Of a stretch of 64,000 nucleotides of DNA, positions 8,916 to 21,406 are shown piece after piece (the first letter of the stretch is position 1; every line of letters starts with the position of its first letter). Source of the stretch: Cephalotrichum gorgonifer (taxonomy: Eukaryota; Ascomycota; Sordariomycetes; Microascales; Microascaceae); contig ONZQ02000004.1 of assembly GCA_900312665.1 (NCBI GenBank), forward strand, positions 186,001 through 250,000, read 5' to 3'. A model generated the notes under the pieces. It worked only from the letters and a program-made list of their open reading frames with translations, had not been told where the DNA came from and made no database searches. The position numbers and the translations under genes were made by a program.

Positions 8916-11900
8916 GATGGGCTGTCCCTGGGTTCCCGGGCCTTAATATACAAGTATATCAGGGACTATTGTCGAGGGAGTTTGCTGCTCTCACCCCCGT
9001 TTGCCGTTGCCGGTTGAAACGGACCCGCAAAAGAGAGGCGCGAGGGGGGAGGCGACAGGCAAGGATATCGCAGCAGGCGGGCGGTGCGGACGTGGCACAG
9101 GAGGGTGGAAGGTTTGTAGGACCCAGGCCGCGGGTTATTGCGTTTGTTACAGATTCCGTCCTTTACGAAGAACTCGCATCCAGGGTCGGTCTGGAGCCGG
9201 GGGAAGGGGGTACGGAGTACGGAGTGCGGGTACCGGTACGAAGACAATAGCATAGGTGGGAGGGTATCGATTTTCGTGGTGGGGTCGAAAGTAAAACGGT
9301 GGAGAGAGGGAGGGCGTGCGCCTCGTTAGAGATTTCGATCCTCCCGCCCGTGGTAATACTGGCACAGTTATAGGTTCGAGGTTCGGGTCGGTAAGGAAGG
9401 AGGTTCCGAAGTGGCCTTGGCAAACGGCAAATAGCAAACGGTAGAAGGTGGGATGAGAGGATGGCCTGGATGAAGAGATGGGGGTGAGGGATTAGAGGGG
9501 GAAAAAAAAACGGTTAGTGCGAGGAGAGAGAAAGCTGAAAGGAAATGTTGGAAAAGAGGCAAGCGTATCAGTGATGACGCAGGGAAGGGAAATTGGACTC
9601 TAGTGGGAAGGAATACAACTTGCGTTGCGAGGACGGGCTAGGAATCTATGAACGCTGCTATTAGCTAGTTATTCGAAGCGGTGGTACCTGGTGATAAAAT
9701 CAGGTACTTAGCTTCTGGTGTTGGGCGGAGCCATGCCGAGAGTACCTACCCTGCCTGGGCGATCATCCCGCTTGGCATGGTCGTTCTGTCCCGTATTTAA
9801 TATCCAATCGTCCAGTGGCCGTGGAAGGTGCGAAGGCCCCCTCCCTCTTTCCTTGGTGGCTTCAGCATTATTGCAAGTGGTTTAGTCAAGTGGGGATAGA
9901 CGGGACAATAGAGGAAGGCACTACTCTACTAACACTCGTAGTTAGTTCTAGTATAATAGTGAATGCGGGTGTCTCATAATACGATAATCGAGAAAAGGTA
10001 ATACGAGTAATCCTATCCCGCCCTCTGGATCGCATGTTGTCATGATATCGGCACGACGAGCACGGCAGGAGACGACCACTCCGTGTCCTCGTTCGTATCA
10101 CTTCCAGTTGCTTTCTCCTCCCGCCGTCCGCTCACTATTTATAAGTAGTACTTTTACTTGTAATATCGACCCAGATGTTAAGATTCTCGCCTCGCGTGGG
10201 AGTGCCCTGGAACTTTACTCAATGCCGTTCATCGAACATAAAAATTTGCTTGTGCGTTTCTTTACCTCACAGGCTTCTCAGGAGTGCTCTTACGGTAAAT
10301 ATCTACGAGTACTCGTCATCCATTAGCCCTGCCGTATTTAGTTAGCACAACCCTTGGTCGAGGGTCCTCAGGAAGGGAAGGAGCAAGCTGGAAGGACCAC
10401 TTTTCAAGGTACGCGTACGACTAAGTCCAAGTGTCAATATTATTATTAGCCTTTCCCAGGTGGAAGTGAAACCGCCGCTGCAACTAGCGAAAAGCAGGGG
10501 CCAGCCTCCCCAGTGAAGAGACAGGGGTACATGCCACCAGTAGTACATACATGTACTTGTATGAGTACAGGCAGGTAGTGTGGAGAGCGGGATGAAACAC
10601 CCTACTGCCCTCTTTAGGATGAAAGAGGCAAAATGGGGGGCGCCTGGGTCCAATCCGCCGGGTTCGCGTCTGTACCTTGCATCACACGTAAATTGGACAC
10701 CACTCCTCGGATGTACTCGTACGTACGTACTTCGACCGAGATATCGTTGAGCTTGGCCGTGATGCAAGGAAAACTTGTCTGGTACGTGGTGCTTGTATAC
10801 TTCCGCAGACTTGCCGCGGAACTCCAACATATTTACTCTTTGGGGATATTAGGTTCTCCAAAGATCTAATCCACGTAATTACTCCCAAGTCAATTTGGGA
10901 GAGAGAGAGAGAGGAAAGAATCCACCCCTGCTTCACCATGTCGATGCAGCGTTTCACTGATGGTGGGGCTCAAGTAACAAGGTGACCTCAGCTCAAGAGA
11001 TGAGAAAAAAAGAAAAGAAAAAAAAAACAAAGAGTGAAGAAATCGAAGCGACCAGTCGGGCCCATCCGAACCATCCGGGCATGCAAGGCAGGCGAATGCA
11101 TTAGGAACCCCCGCGGGAAGGAGGGTGCCCACGGCTCGGATCCGTGCTCATACTTGTACTTGTTGTACAAGGCACCCACAAGATCCCCTCGCGATCGAAC
11201 TGCCGCGCCTCCGGAAGGTCCTCGAAGCACAACAGTAAATTAATCCGCAGCCATCCTCGATGCGCCACTTGAGGACGGTCGGGGAATTTTGGTGGGAGCG
11301 AATGGTTTGAACTATAGGAGTGTATGCAAGTGAAGGTGGGTGGGTGTTTGGGGGGCATTTATCTCTCTTTTAACCGTGGTTATGTGCCAACCAGCCATGC
11401 CGACTCGTACCTACGCCTTGTTTTCTCCAAGGGGAGGAAGGTATTAGTACTTCATAGGGCGGGATGTGAGAGATCGTCGACACCAGCTTAGGCATCCCGG
11501 GAACTAGGGCACCGCTCAATATGATAAATACTTAACTCGCATGGAGTACGAGTCTGGAGGCTGCCCCCGATGGCCTCGAGGGAGCAAGGTAATAATACCA
11601 ATACTTGTGCCAATGAGTGCTGGGTGCAAGGGACAAGAGACAAGGGTATCCCTCCCCATAGGCCCCCACCCGCGGTGGGATACTAGTACTTGGACACCGG
11701 ATCCCGTGTATCTTAGCGGTCGATCAGATCGGATGACAGCGATCAAGAACATGTCGGGTACAAGTACGAGTACCTCACATGGAAAAAGGTTCTTGGCTGC
11801 ACGTCGAGGTACTTGCAAATTTGTGGTCCGTCGCTCCACCATTTCCTCCAGGCACCATTTCCGTTTCCATCCGGGCTAAGGTGGGCAACGCCTGAATACT

Positions 11901-13115
11901 AGTAATGCCTGGTGCAGGTACAAGGGACCTGTACCTCGTTCGATAATTACTCGGACGAGTGCTTGTATCATCGGTCGGTCAGATCCTTCCAGGAACAAGA
12001 AATCCTGCACCGAAGATGGGCCGTGGACCAGCCGTCCTTGTAGGTGGGTCGGTCTGCTTGAGGCGCAGGGCGTGACGAACAAGTCGTAACTAACAGGCAA
12101 TAATACGAGTAACATACTCGTATCTGCAAGGGCACTTGGCCCGCTCATCCCGCCGTTCCTCGGAATGAAGCGATCTCGATCGAACATGCATGGCTCAGGG
12201 ATTGATAATCGATTGGTATTTGTATGAATGGAGAATAGTTCCAGGCACTGCCTGTTCTTTCCTCCTCCCCACGCATGCTCTAATTACAAGTATAGGCGTA
12301 ACTACCCATATTTATGCTCTTAGCCCATTACACAAATACTTGTCTCTCCACGCGAGCCATTACGAGATGAGCGTGTACGAGTGCCAAAAGGCCTCCTGCT
12401 TGGGCGCCATATGCTTCGAGTCGTTCGTCCGACCTGGAACCCCGTGACACCATACTCGTCCAAGGCCATGTATTATCTGATGTTCTACGCGGACCGTACC
12501 CTGACGCTGCCGCACGTGGAGAAGCGCGTCACGCACGCGAGCCAGAACCGTGCATTCACGACCCAGCCTACATGTATTCACCTGTTCCAAACGGCCAATC
12601 CACACAGCCTGGACACACTCTCTCCGAAGTATCCGAACCATAACTACAAGGGAATCCACTCCTAAAGGATGGATACGTTGGAGGTCGAGTACGAGTATGA
12701 TAACGGAGCTTCAGTCTCGTCATCTCACGTGACTGGCTCGTCGCACAGGCTCCTTCTACCATAGTTATCGGAAATGAGGTTTCTTTGTAATGGAGAAACC
12801 AAAAAGGCAGGAGAGGTCAATCCGAGTGGAGTTTCCCTGTCTTCCACCACTGCCACTGGTGTTACACACACTCATAGGCCATTCTTCAGACTGAGATTGA
12901 GTCCGGAGTGAGTGTTTCCCAGTGCTGCCTTTCCTAGCTACCCGTACGAGTACGAGTACGAGCACGAGTGCAACCCCCTTGTACAAGTTAGATAAGCTCG
13001 GCTCGGGCGGCGACGTGAGGAGAGACAAGCAAGTACAAGTAGTACAACGACAGGAAGGGAACTTAATCCCCCAAAAGACCATCATTTTTAATCGCGGTCT
13101 CCGTGGAAGACTGCC
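8916..13115. other. 4.2-kb intergenic region with GTAC-type repeats
   Basis: Lies between the divergent poly-Q gene and the MFS transporter. It contains no coding sequence I can support; the longest open frame (10342-10830, minus) has no recognisable content. The DNA is peppered with short GTAC-centred motifs, for example at 10309, 10531-10567, 10713-10730, 11141-11168, 11757-11780, 12942-12972 and 13029-13045. A GA microsatellite sits at about 10898-10912. Confidence 0.6.
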
Positions 13116-15048
13116 ATGGCTGTCACGACTACCGATCGGGCGCCCGATGTCCCGGACCCGGCGGCCGAGACTACGCCCCTCTTGAGGGATCACGCAGCCG
13201 GCTCCGGTGACTCCGGCGGCTCCGTGGAGGCCAATGCTCCGAGTGTGGAAGAGCCGCCCCACGAGGGGCTGCCCGAGGTGCTGGCCCGGATGCACATCCT
13301 GCTGCCCGCGATAGGCATCGGCGTGAGTCCCGTCCCCCTTCCCAGCGCCATCCGAAACCCATCCGTCGCATTGAGCTTCAGCTGATGAATGGCACCTCAG
13401 ATCTACATGGGCGCCATGGACCAGATGCTGACCGTGGCCTCGTACCCGAGGATCGGGAGTGAGCTGAATGCACTGAACAGCACCAGCTGGATAGCCACGG
13501 CGTACGTCTTCCCCTGATAGTCCCATCCTGCTTTTCTTGACCTCTTGAACCCTTCCCCCCTGCTAAAACTCACACCCCCTCCCAGGTACTTCTTGACCCT
13601 CACGAGCTTCCAGCCGCTCTACGGTAAGCTGAGCGACATCTTCGGCCGAAAGGAGTGTCTCCTGTTCGCCTACACCGTCTTCGGTCTGGGCTGCCTGGGC
13701 TGCGGCCTGTCCCAGAACATGCTCCAGCTATGTCTGTCGCGCGCCGTGGCTGGCATCGGCGGTGGTGGCATGAACAGCGTCGTCTCCATCCTCATCTCCG
13801 ACATCGTCCCGTTTAGGGACCGCGGCCTTTGGCAGGGTTATATCAACATCATCTTCGCGACCGGGACTTCGACCGGCGCGCCGCTCGGAGGTCTCCTCGT
13901 CGACTCTGTAGGCTGGCGATGGTACGGATACCCCCCCCCCCCTTTTTTTCTTCACGCCTTCTCCTCCCTACCCAAGCCCTTCCCATTCATACACGCCAGG
14001 GCGCGCACCGCTAACCTCCCCCTCTGCTAGGTCCTTCCTTGGCCAGGTCCCCCTCTGCGCCATCGCTTTCACCGCAGTCTCCCTCTGCCTCCACCTCCCC
14101 AAATCGGCCGCCCACGCCTCCCACTGGCGCGAGAAGATCGCACGCATCGACTTCCTCGGCGCCGCCATCCTCATCCTCGCCGTCGTCGGTCTCCTCACGG
14201 GCCTCGACTCGGGCTCCAACCGCGGCTGGTCCGACCGCCTCACCGTCGCCAGCCTCTCCATCACTCCGCTCCTCTTCGGCGCCTTCCTCTACGTGGAGAG
14301 CCACATCGCCACCGAGCCCTTCGCGCCGGGCCGCATCATCTTTGACCGCTCCCTCTCGGCCTGCTACCTCGGCAACTTCTTCGCAATAGCCGGCCACACG
14401 GCTTGCATCTTCTTCGCCCCGCTCTTCTTCCAGGCCGTGCAGGGCCTCTCGACCACTGAGTCCGGCATGAGGCTCGTCCCCTGCATGGTCTGCGCCGTCG
14501 CCGCCTCCCTCTTCGGTGGCTACGTGATCAAGAAGACGGGCCGCTACTTCTGGATCACCGTCGGCGGCTACGCCTTCCTCTTCCTGGCCTCCGTGCCCCT
14601 GATGGTCTCCATCTACATGAAGTCCACCCTAGGCGTTGTGCTGGCCCTAGCGGGGACCGCCTGTGGCGCCGGCTCCGCCATCACCACCACCCTCATCGCG
14701 CTCCTCTCCAACTCGTCCACCGCTGATACCGCCGTCGTTATCGCGACGTCCTACCTCTTCCGCTCCCTCGGCTCGTCGATAGGCATCAGCGTCTCCTCCG
14801 CCGTGCTGCAGCAGGTCCTCCAGTCCGAGCTGGCCACGAGGTTGGGCGGCGGCGACGCGGCGAGGGAGGTGGAGGAGCGAGTGAGGCAGGACCTGCGCGC
14901 TATTGGCGACCTGCCGGCCGCCGTGGAGTGGCAGGTGAGGGAGGCGTATCGGATAGCGGTCGGCACGGCCCTGGGGCCTGCGGTCGCGGTCCTGGCCGTG
15001 GCGGTTGTGGTTACGTTCTTTGTCAAGGAGAAGAGTATGAAGAGGTGA
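13116..15048 (+). CDS. MFS transporter, DHA2/vacuolar basic amino acid-type (Fnx1/Vba-like)
   Basis: Four exons: 13116-13322, 13401-13501, 13586-13921 and 14031-15048, giving 553 residues. All three introns have GT...AG ends and restore the frame across conserved segments (SWIATA/YFLTLTSFQ; VGWRW/SFLGQV). Motif A of the major facilitator superfamily is present as YGKLSDIFGRK, followed by the SRAVAGIGGGGMNS helix and GAPLGGLLVDSVGWRW, typical of 14-TM proton antiporters. The cytosolic N-terminus carries an acidic dileucine-type element (ETTPLL near residue 20), seen in vacuole-targeted members such as fission-yeast Fnx1. Likely role: proton-driven transport of basic amino acids or drugs across the vacuolar or plasma membrane. 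It is not next to a biosynthetic cluster, so housekeeping transport is more likely than toxin export. Confidence 0.92.
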
Positions 15049-15286
15049 GATGCCTTGTGTACGTCGTGTAGCTTCGAAGTTCATCTTTGGATATACAAGC
15101 GTTTATACATCTCAAAGTTGAGCGACGAAAAAGTAGCGGGAAGTTTAGATGAAAGTAATCAAGTCCAATATATACATAGTTATATCTAAGGCCCTGCGTA
15201 TATGGAAACACAAGCATCGTATAAAATGTAGGCACAAGCCGGAGGAACATACGTCTTTCTTACCATCGAACCTAATGCCCTTCAGA

Positions 15287-18013
15287 TTATTCCTCAAGTA
15301 TGCCCCCTTCGCGCGCCCCTTTCCCGTTCATGTCCTCCAGCCCAAAAATCTCCCTCCGCCCCCCGCCTTCCCTCCCCACCTTTTCATCGTCACCGGAGGG
15401 GACGACCTCTCCGAATAGAAACGCGTTCTTCTCCCTGCTCGCATTCTTTCTCCTTAGACTACCCCTCGAAGGCGACGAGAATGGGTCGGCGGACGAAGTT
15501 GAGAGCGGGTTGGGGGAGAGCTTGGAGGTTTCGGGTTCGGGCTCGAGCATCCAGGCAAAGGAGGACTGAGCTATCGAGGAGCGAGTGGGGAGGGGCTTTG
15601 GGGGGCGGGGAGGCTGGCGTGCCTGGAGAGGTGATGGATTGGGTGGGATGAGACTTGGGGTGGTGGCGGGTATTGGGGCTGGAGATGGTCGTAGAGGGTC
15701 GGAGCTCTGGTCTGAAAGCGAAAGGGAAGAGATGGCGGGTATTGGATCGGGTACTATGGCGCCTTCTACACCCCTCACGGGATCACTGGCCCCGACCTCC
15801 GCCATTGGTTCTTCCTCCGCTTCTGGTGTCAGCTCCATGGCTCCAGCGGTATCTTGTCCAGCATAACTCGATTCGGAGATATCGATCGAGGAATCTTCAA
15901 GACAGGACTTGACCAGTTGAACCTTTGAGGCGGCGATCTCGATCATCTCTAGGCTCTTAGCCTTGTCTTCGAGGACTTCCGCTGTTAAAGCTCTGAGGCC
16001 CTCCAGACTCTCCTCTAGCATACCCACGAGCAGCTTATTCCGCCTCTCCAGAATCGCCATCGCCTCGTCGGTAGCCCCGGCTCCTGAAGCGGCAAAGGAT
16101 TCCCTCATGAATCGGGCGGGGGAGGGTCGCGTATCCTGCAAGGTCTGCACGTTGCGGCGAATCTCACCCACGGCCTCCCTAACGGCCTGGTTAATACCGA
16201 GCTTCTCCCCCCTTTCGAGGACGTTCTTTGCGGCGACTTGTAAAAGGGCTTCCACCCCGCCCGGCTGCTGGGCTAGCCTAGACTGGAGCGATCGGGGGTT
16301 GATGGCCCTCGCGCGGAGGGAGCCGAGCGTCGGGAAACTGGGGGTCATGGATACTTGGGTGTCAACTGCCTGGTTATCTGAGACGGCCGATGGCATCTTC
16401 CCAGTGTACTTCATAAGGAGAGATGTAGCCCCAGAAGGATTCAGGTGGTCCCTGAGGTATAGGGCGTCGTCGACGAATGTATATGGCTGGTGGGGAGGGG
16501 CGGGTGTTGGGTATTTAAGGAGTAGCTGCAGACACACAGAGTAATCCGCTTCCAGCACTGCCAAGACGGGTTAGAGACTTGGGTTCGAACGGAGTGTTGT
16601 GTGGCGTCACTTACACTCCCAGCGTATTCGGATGATCATCGCCACGCAGATGAGATCTATTAGTTCGAGACGTGGGTCCACCGCAAACAGAGCATCCCAG
16701 AAAAGCAGCAGCTGGGCGAAAGGGAATTCACGCCCAAAGAGGAGCCGGATCCAGCGTCTGTCCGAGGCAGTTAGAGAAGAGCATCCTATAAACTGGTTGT
16801 CGGAATCTGGCCACACGGGGCGGGGGGGGGAGGTCTCACATTAGAAATATCTGTGGTAATATCTCGATGTTTGTGAGATGCTGGGCGAGTTCTGGATCTA
16901 CCTTGTCTAAGCAGACCTCGTGGATGAATCTGCTTTTCTCTACAATGACGGATGATGAGCTGCTTTGGGTGTCAGCCGATTCTGCGGAGTCGTTGACTTC
17001 GTAAAAGGGCGCGGCCCTGTCCATGATTCTGGAGAACAGCGTAAACGCGTCATGTTCGACGAAGGAGCGGTCGAGAACCTGCAGCATTAACCTGTCCGAG
17101 TCGGACGAGGAGGAGGCTTCATCGGCCATGCCGTCCACGGCCGCGTCCACGGCATCATGGTCCACAACATGTACAATGGGGGCGAGCAGTTCATGCATCC
17201 CCTGGCGATAGCCGCCCACGGAAGGGTTGAGCTTGCAGTACACAAACAAGATGTCGATGATCATTGTCTGGGTGCGCTCCTGGTGGTAGAACGGTTCGTC
17301 GGGGAGGCGACGAACGTCTTGTGCGATCTCCCCTCGGATAAGCTCATCCTGGCGCAAAGAGTTCCAGGGAGACTGAGTCGAATCAGCATCAACTCGGCGC
17401 GCAGAATTAAATAGATATCCGCATAGATGGGGGGGGGGGGGGGTACTGTTAATAACACTCACATTGGGTTCGTCTGTGAGGGGGTCGCTACTCAAGGAAG
17501 CGAGAGCCTCGGGGTGCTTGATGAACTTGAGCAGATGGTCCCTCGTTTCTTCGTACGAAGCTCTTGTCTCGGCCAAAGTGTGGTCCCAGACCGCGGGCGA
17601 CACGTCATTAAACAGGAGGAATGTCTACTTTACTCCATCGCGATGGTGGTTACAGGCTTAGCTTATCACGAGCATGGTGGAGATAGACATGGACATCGAC
17701 TCTAACTCGACCCAATACCATGAAGGGACGCAGGGGAGCGAGTGTGATGTTGCTAGTTGCTGAGAGCCGGTGGGATGAAGCTCACCTTCCAGCAAAGAGA
17801 GCGGCAACCTCTGGCTGCGGGGCTGTCGGCGACGTTATACCTCACAGCGCGCTGTAAATCCGCCAGCGTAGTGCAGTGTTTCGTGGTTGTCTCCCATCTC
17901 GAACTGGCAGGCGGTTAGACCGGGTTGCCTTTATATTTATAGGGGTGAAAGATGGGAAGTGGAAGTCGGGAGATGCTGGCTTGGACTCACCGAGCTTCTG
18001 CGACGGACGGCAT
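15287..18013 (-). CDS. TBC-domain Rab GTPase-activating protein (TBC1D5-like)
   Basis: Six exons on the minus strand: 18013-17991, 17903-17786, 17624-17463, 17372-16840, 16757-16615 and 16557-15287. They sum to 2250 nt and 749 residues. The protein starts MPSVAEARSRWE and continues LADLQRAVRYNVADSPAARG and CWKTFLLF, the opening of the TBC1D5 family. The catalytic dual fingers are present: IAQDVRR (Arg finger R123, pattern IxxDxxR) and GYRQGM (Gln finger Q158). Exons 4-6 continue with LPQIFLIRWIRLLFGREFPF and the helical end of the domain. The C-terminal 250 residues are disordered and Ser/Pro-rich. Known role of the family: inactivates Rab7-type GTPases and works with retromer in endosome recycling. 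Two introns carry long poly-C tracts. It is convergent with the MFS gene (238 bases apart). Confidence 0.92.
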
Positions 18014-19045
18014 GACCCTGGACTATGCGTCACGGTTGAGGTAGAGGCTGAGACGCTTACGAAGAGCCCATATAGAATAACAATCAAGAGTGAGTCGGTC
18101 TAACGCGAAGAGGCAGCAGCAATGACTATACGAGGGGCGTTGCTGGTTGAAGTTTCCGGTGGAGTCCGGGGTGCCTGCCGGTGAGCTGAGAGGAGCTTGA
18201 ATGACAACGGGGAGATGGGTGCAGGCGATCAAAGTACCTTAGAATAAGTATAAGCACTGTATTATTATGGGTGGCTACTGATGGGGCTGGTTGACACACC
18301 ACAGTGGGAATTCATATAAGGGTTGGGGGGCAGTAAGTTTACATGGTACAGTTGAAATTGTTTATCCTTAACCTTTAAGCGCCCCACCCAGAATACCGCC
18401 CACCCTAGAAACCCCGACCCGTTTCCCATCTTAAACTATATAAAGACTTCAGATTATTTATTATACAATAAATTCAAATAAAAGAAAGATATAAAATCCA
18501 GAATTTATAAATTATATTCTGAGAAGAAAATCACTAACGATACTTGTAAGAGAAGAATGTTATATAGTATGGAGCTATCATACCGTAAGCTCTAAATAAT
18601 GGAAGCCCGGAGCCCGGCTTCCGGGGTCATTCATCATAATGAAGGTATTTTGTATACCCATGTATCCATCTATCAGATATATATCCATCTATGAGACGGT
18701 ACGGGCGATTCGTGGGAAACACGGACCACACGATTCTAGCGTGATACTGGCCAGCCCCGCGAAGCAGGGCGCTGGCCACTGTACATATTAGACACCCTAC
18801 AAGAATAACACAGACTCCAGCTTCAATCGCGCCTTGATGGGAGATTGCGAAGCAGTCGAGTCGACTGTCAAGCTTGTAGGACAAAAGGAGACTCAAGAGC
18901 TATTCTGATGTCGTTTATCTAGTATGTAGGATCACGGATCAAAGGTCCCCTTCCCACTTAGGACAGAGATATAAAGAAAGCAAGAAAGAGGATCAAGATT
19001 TGAATGAGTGGGCCATTCCGCCACTACATATGATGCCGCCACCAC
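18014..19045. other. AT-rich intergenic block with hairpins, possible transposon relic
   Basis: Base composition drops sharply at about 18420-18600 (runs such as TTATTTATTATACAATAAA), unlike the GC-rich genes to the left. Two perfect 7-bp inverted repeats follow: GGAAGCC...GGCTTCC at about 18601-18622 and GGCCAG...CTGGCC at about 18750-18777. There is no coding capacity. Such composition is typical of old, mutated repeats in filamentous fungi, but I cannot name an element. Confidence 0.4.
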
Positions 19046-20949
19046 CTATACGCTATATTCCTCACGAGCATTTGCTGCTTCGGACTCTCCAATGCTTTCG
19101 TCCCATGGAATAAAGACCCCCTTTCCTGTGAACATTCCAAGTACTTCCCCATCCATATTGACCTTGAAGATGGCATCGGGAGCGTAAATTTTGCTCCGGG
19201 GATTGTCATTAAGCTCAAAGCGCCAGTACTCGCCCTCATGGGAACGGAACCACCCGAGTGTGTGAAGGTCTTCGGCCGATACCTCTTTGGTCGACGTGGC
19301 AAGGGTATCCTTGAACATGATCAAAGACACGACTCCTGGCTTGACAATGTCTGGGCAGAACTCGTGTTTGATAATCATGTTCACGAATTTCATATTTTCC
19401 CGGAATTTCGCAAACGCCGTCATTCGGACGAAGCATTGTTCGATCTCAGCATCATCAACCCCCTTGAACAACCACTCTGTATAATCCGTACTCATGAGAT
19501 TACCAGAGCGAGAATTGAGGATCAGCTTGTAAAGTGGCTCGAGGAACAGTTCCTGCGTCTGCAGGTCGCTGTCAAGTGCTCTAAGTATGGAGCGGCGGAC
19601 TTTGACGATATACGCGTCAACCAGGACGTTCAGAGCCAACGCGCTATCCGCTTCTTTTGGGGAGGATCTGATAGTTGTCATCCGGTGCATCCAGTGGTCG
19701 ACTCCCAGATTAGATCCTGAAGAGACGTGTAAGGCCCAATACTCCTTCGACATGTGTTTTATGACGTGCACAACGTGCATTTGCAGCGTCGGAGGGGGCT
19801 TACTCCAATCCAAGCCCCAATCCGTGTCGGAGGATTTGCACCGCCGGAGGAACCCAATCTCAACCCGCTCCAAAGTCGGTCTTACCCAGGTGTGCGCCGG
19901 CCGGTTCCCCGTCACCGGGCCGAAGTTGTCTTCCATGTTGTGATAGAGGGCTTCGTCGAGGTAGTCGTGACGCTGCTGGTCCATTCGGCGGACGAAGTTT
20001 CGTATGTCCTTGGACCAGAAGGGGTCATGGCTTTCGGCCTTGAGGTCCTCTAACGCCTCGTCTACTTCCTTCCTGGGTGCACCTTGAAGGGAGGCGAGCA
20101 AATATTTTTGCTTTTTCGCTTGGCCCCGGTCATGAAAGCGAACTAGAGCTCTCCTCCTGAATTCGCCCTGACGCTGGCAATGCCGACGTTCGTCTCGAAT
20201 GTCGCCCCATTTCTCTTCGACTTCTCGCATGATTCTCATGTCACGTATGCGCTTCTCCTCTTCTTGTTCGAGCATCCGCTTATCCGGTCTGAACGTCTCG
20301 TTGGCTTCGGTTACTGGTGGCGGGGGTCGTTGCCGCTGTTTCAGTACACCACCGGAGTCGTCACCTCCTCCACTATTGCGGTTTCGGTCTTCGTCGCTGC
20401 TATCGGAATCGCTTCCACCGTCATGTCCCAGGTGTTTTCGGGGCCTTCTCCTGTTATGAGGGCTTCGGCGAGGAGTCTGGCTTGCACTCGGCTGGGTTGT
20501 GGGAGGAGGCTCCGCCCTCACCACGCGGTCGGTTCTGCGCCTAACATCCCCTACCCGCGTTTGGTTAGTAAAAAAGTGTCACCAGTGAAGAGTCCATGAC
20601 TTATAGGCATGCCGTTGGGTTGTGCAAAAATCAACCAAGCTACACTTATTCGTCCATACCCCCGCCGGAAAAGGTGCATGAATATTAGGGAGCGGAAGTG
20701 CTAGAAGAACGACATACCAGCGACATTTCGGTACTCTGGCTCTGGGAGAACCAAGCCGCCCTCTACCTCCCGCTGTGGCTCTCCAAGTTCGAAGATAGGG
20801 GGAGTCTTTTCTCCTGCCGTTGAAGCTTTATGCTTCTTGGAGACACGATGAGTGGTTCTCTGGGCCTCTGCCCGCCGCCTTAACAAAAGGCTTTGGGCGC
20901 CAAGGGCGGTTGTGCCGGTAGTCCGGGTAGCTTCGTCCTCCGGAGACAT
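19046..20949 (-). CDS. Unrecognised charged protein (hypothetical)
   Basis: Two exons, 20949-20718 and 20550-19046, give 578 residues. The intron has a GTATGT donor, a perfect TACTAAC branch site 13 bases before the acceptor, and GGGTAG, and it restores the frame (RNVA-G-DVRRRTDR). The N-terminal 150 residues are basic and disordered with an acidic SDSDSSDED patch (possible nuclear signals: RRR, KKHK). A highly charged helix follows (RMLEQEEEKRIRDMRIMREVEEKWGD), then a mixed alpha/beta region with aromatic residues up to the C-terminus (EYWRFELNDNPRSKIYAP). I do not recognise a family. The start is uncertain: the frame is open to 21375, but an ATG there would lie only 31 bases from the divergent neighbour, so I chose MSPEDEATR at 20949 with A at -3. 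Codon use is less GC-biased than in flanking genes. Confidence 0.7.
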
Positions 20950-21406
20950 GTTAGGCAGAGTAGTCCAGGTGCGTGGCGAGAACTTCTGGCAACGCAGATG
21001 AAAGTTGACCTTCGTGGCCGGACTAAGGAATACACGGGATGGGTACGTCGAGGGCAATTTATTTTTGGAGATACGGGTGACGGGAGGGACGAGCTTTGAA
21101 TGAGGGGAAGCAATGTGCAATTGAGGCCTCCGTTGGGCGTCGTTCGCCTCACTTTCAGCATCCGGGTCCAAGGGTGGCTGTACATCTTGTGCAGTAACGT
21201 GGAACGCTACTCTCCAATGATATATCATCATCCATTTAGAGAAGCACATGGAAGGAAGCCAGCTCTCTCTCGCCATCTTTACCTTTTCCCATATCTCACC
21301 TTGGTCTTCCTCGTGGCATCCCGGCCTCTCCTGCAGCCCGACGACCGGCGTCGAGTCCAGGAAGCCAGGCAGCATTACCTACATAATCCATACTACCAAA
21401 AAAAAC
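20950..21406. other. Shared divergent promoter region
   Basis: 457 bases between the starts of two divergent genes. An open frame continues through it on the minus strand up to 21375, so the hypothetical gene could start further upstream and most of this stretch could be coding. Otherwise nothing distinctive. Confidence 0.4.

Noticed and set aside
10342..10830. A 162-codon frame on the minus strand
   Set aside because: No recognisable domain, crosses GTAC-repeat DNA, and has no splice or start context that supports it.
20524..20573. A 32-base intron (GTGACA donor) for the unrecognised gene
   Set aside because: Too short for a fungal intron; the GTATGT donor at 20717 gives the same acceptor, a normal length and the correct phase.
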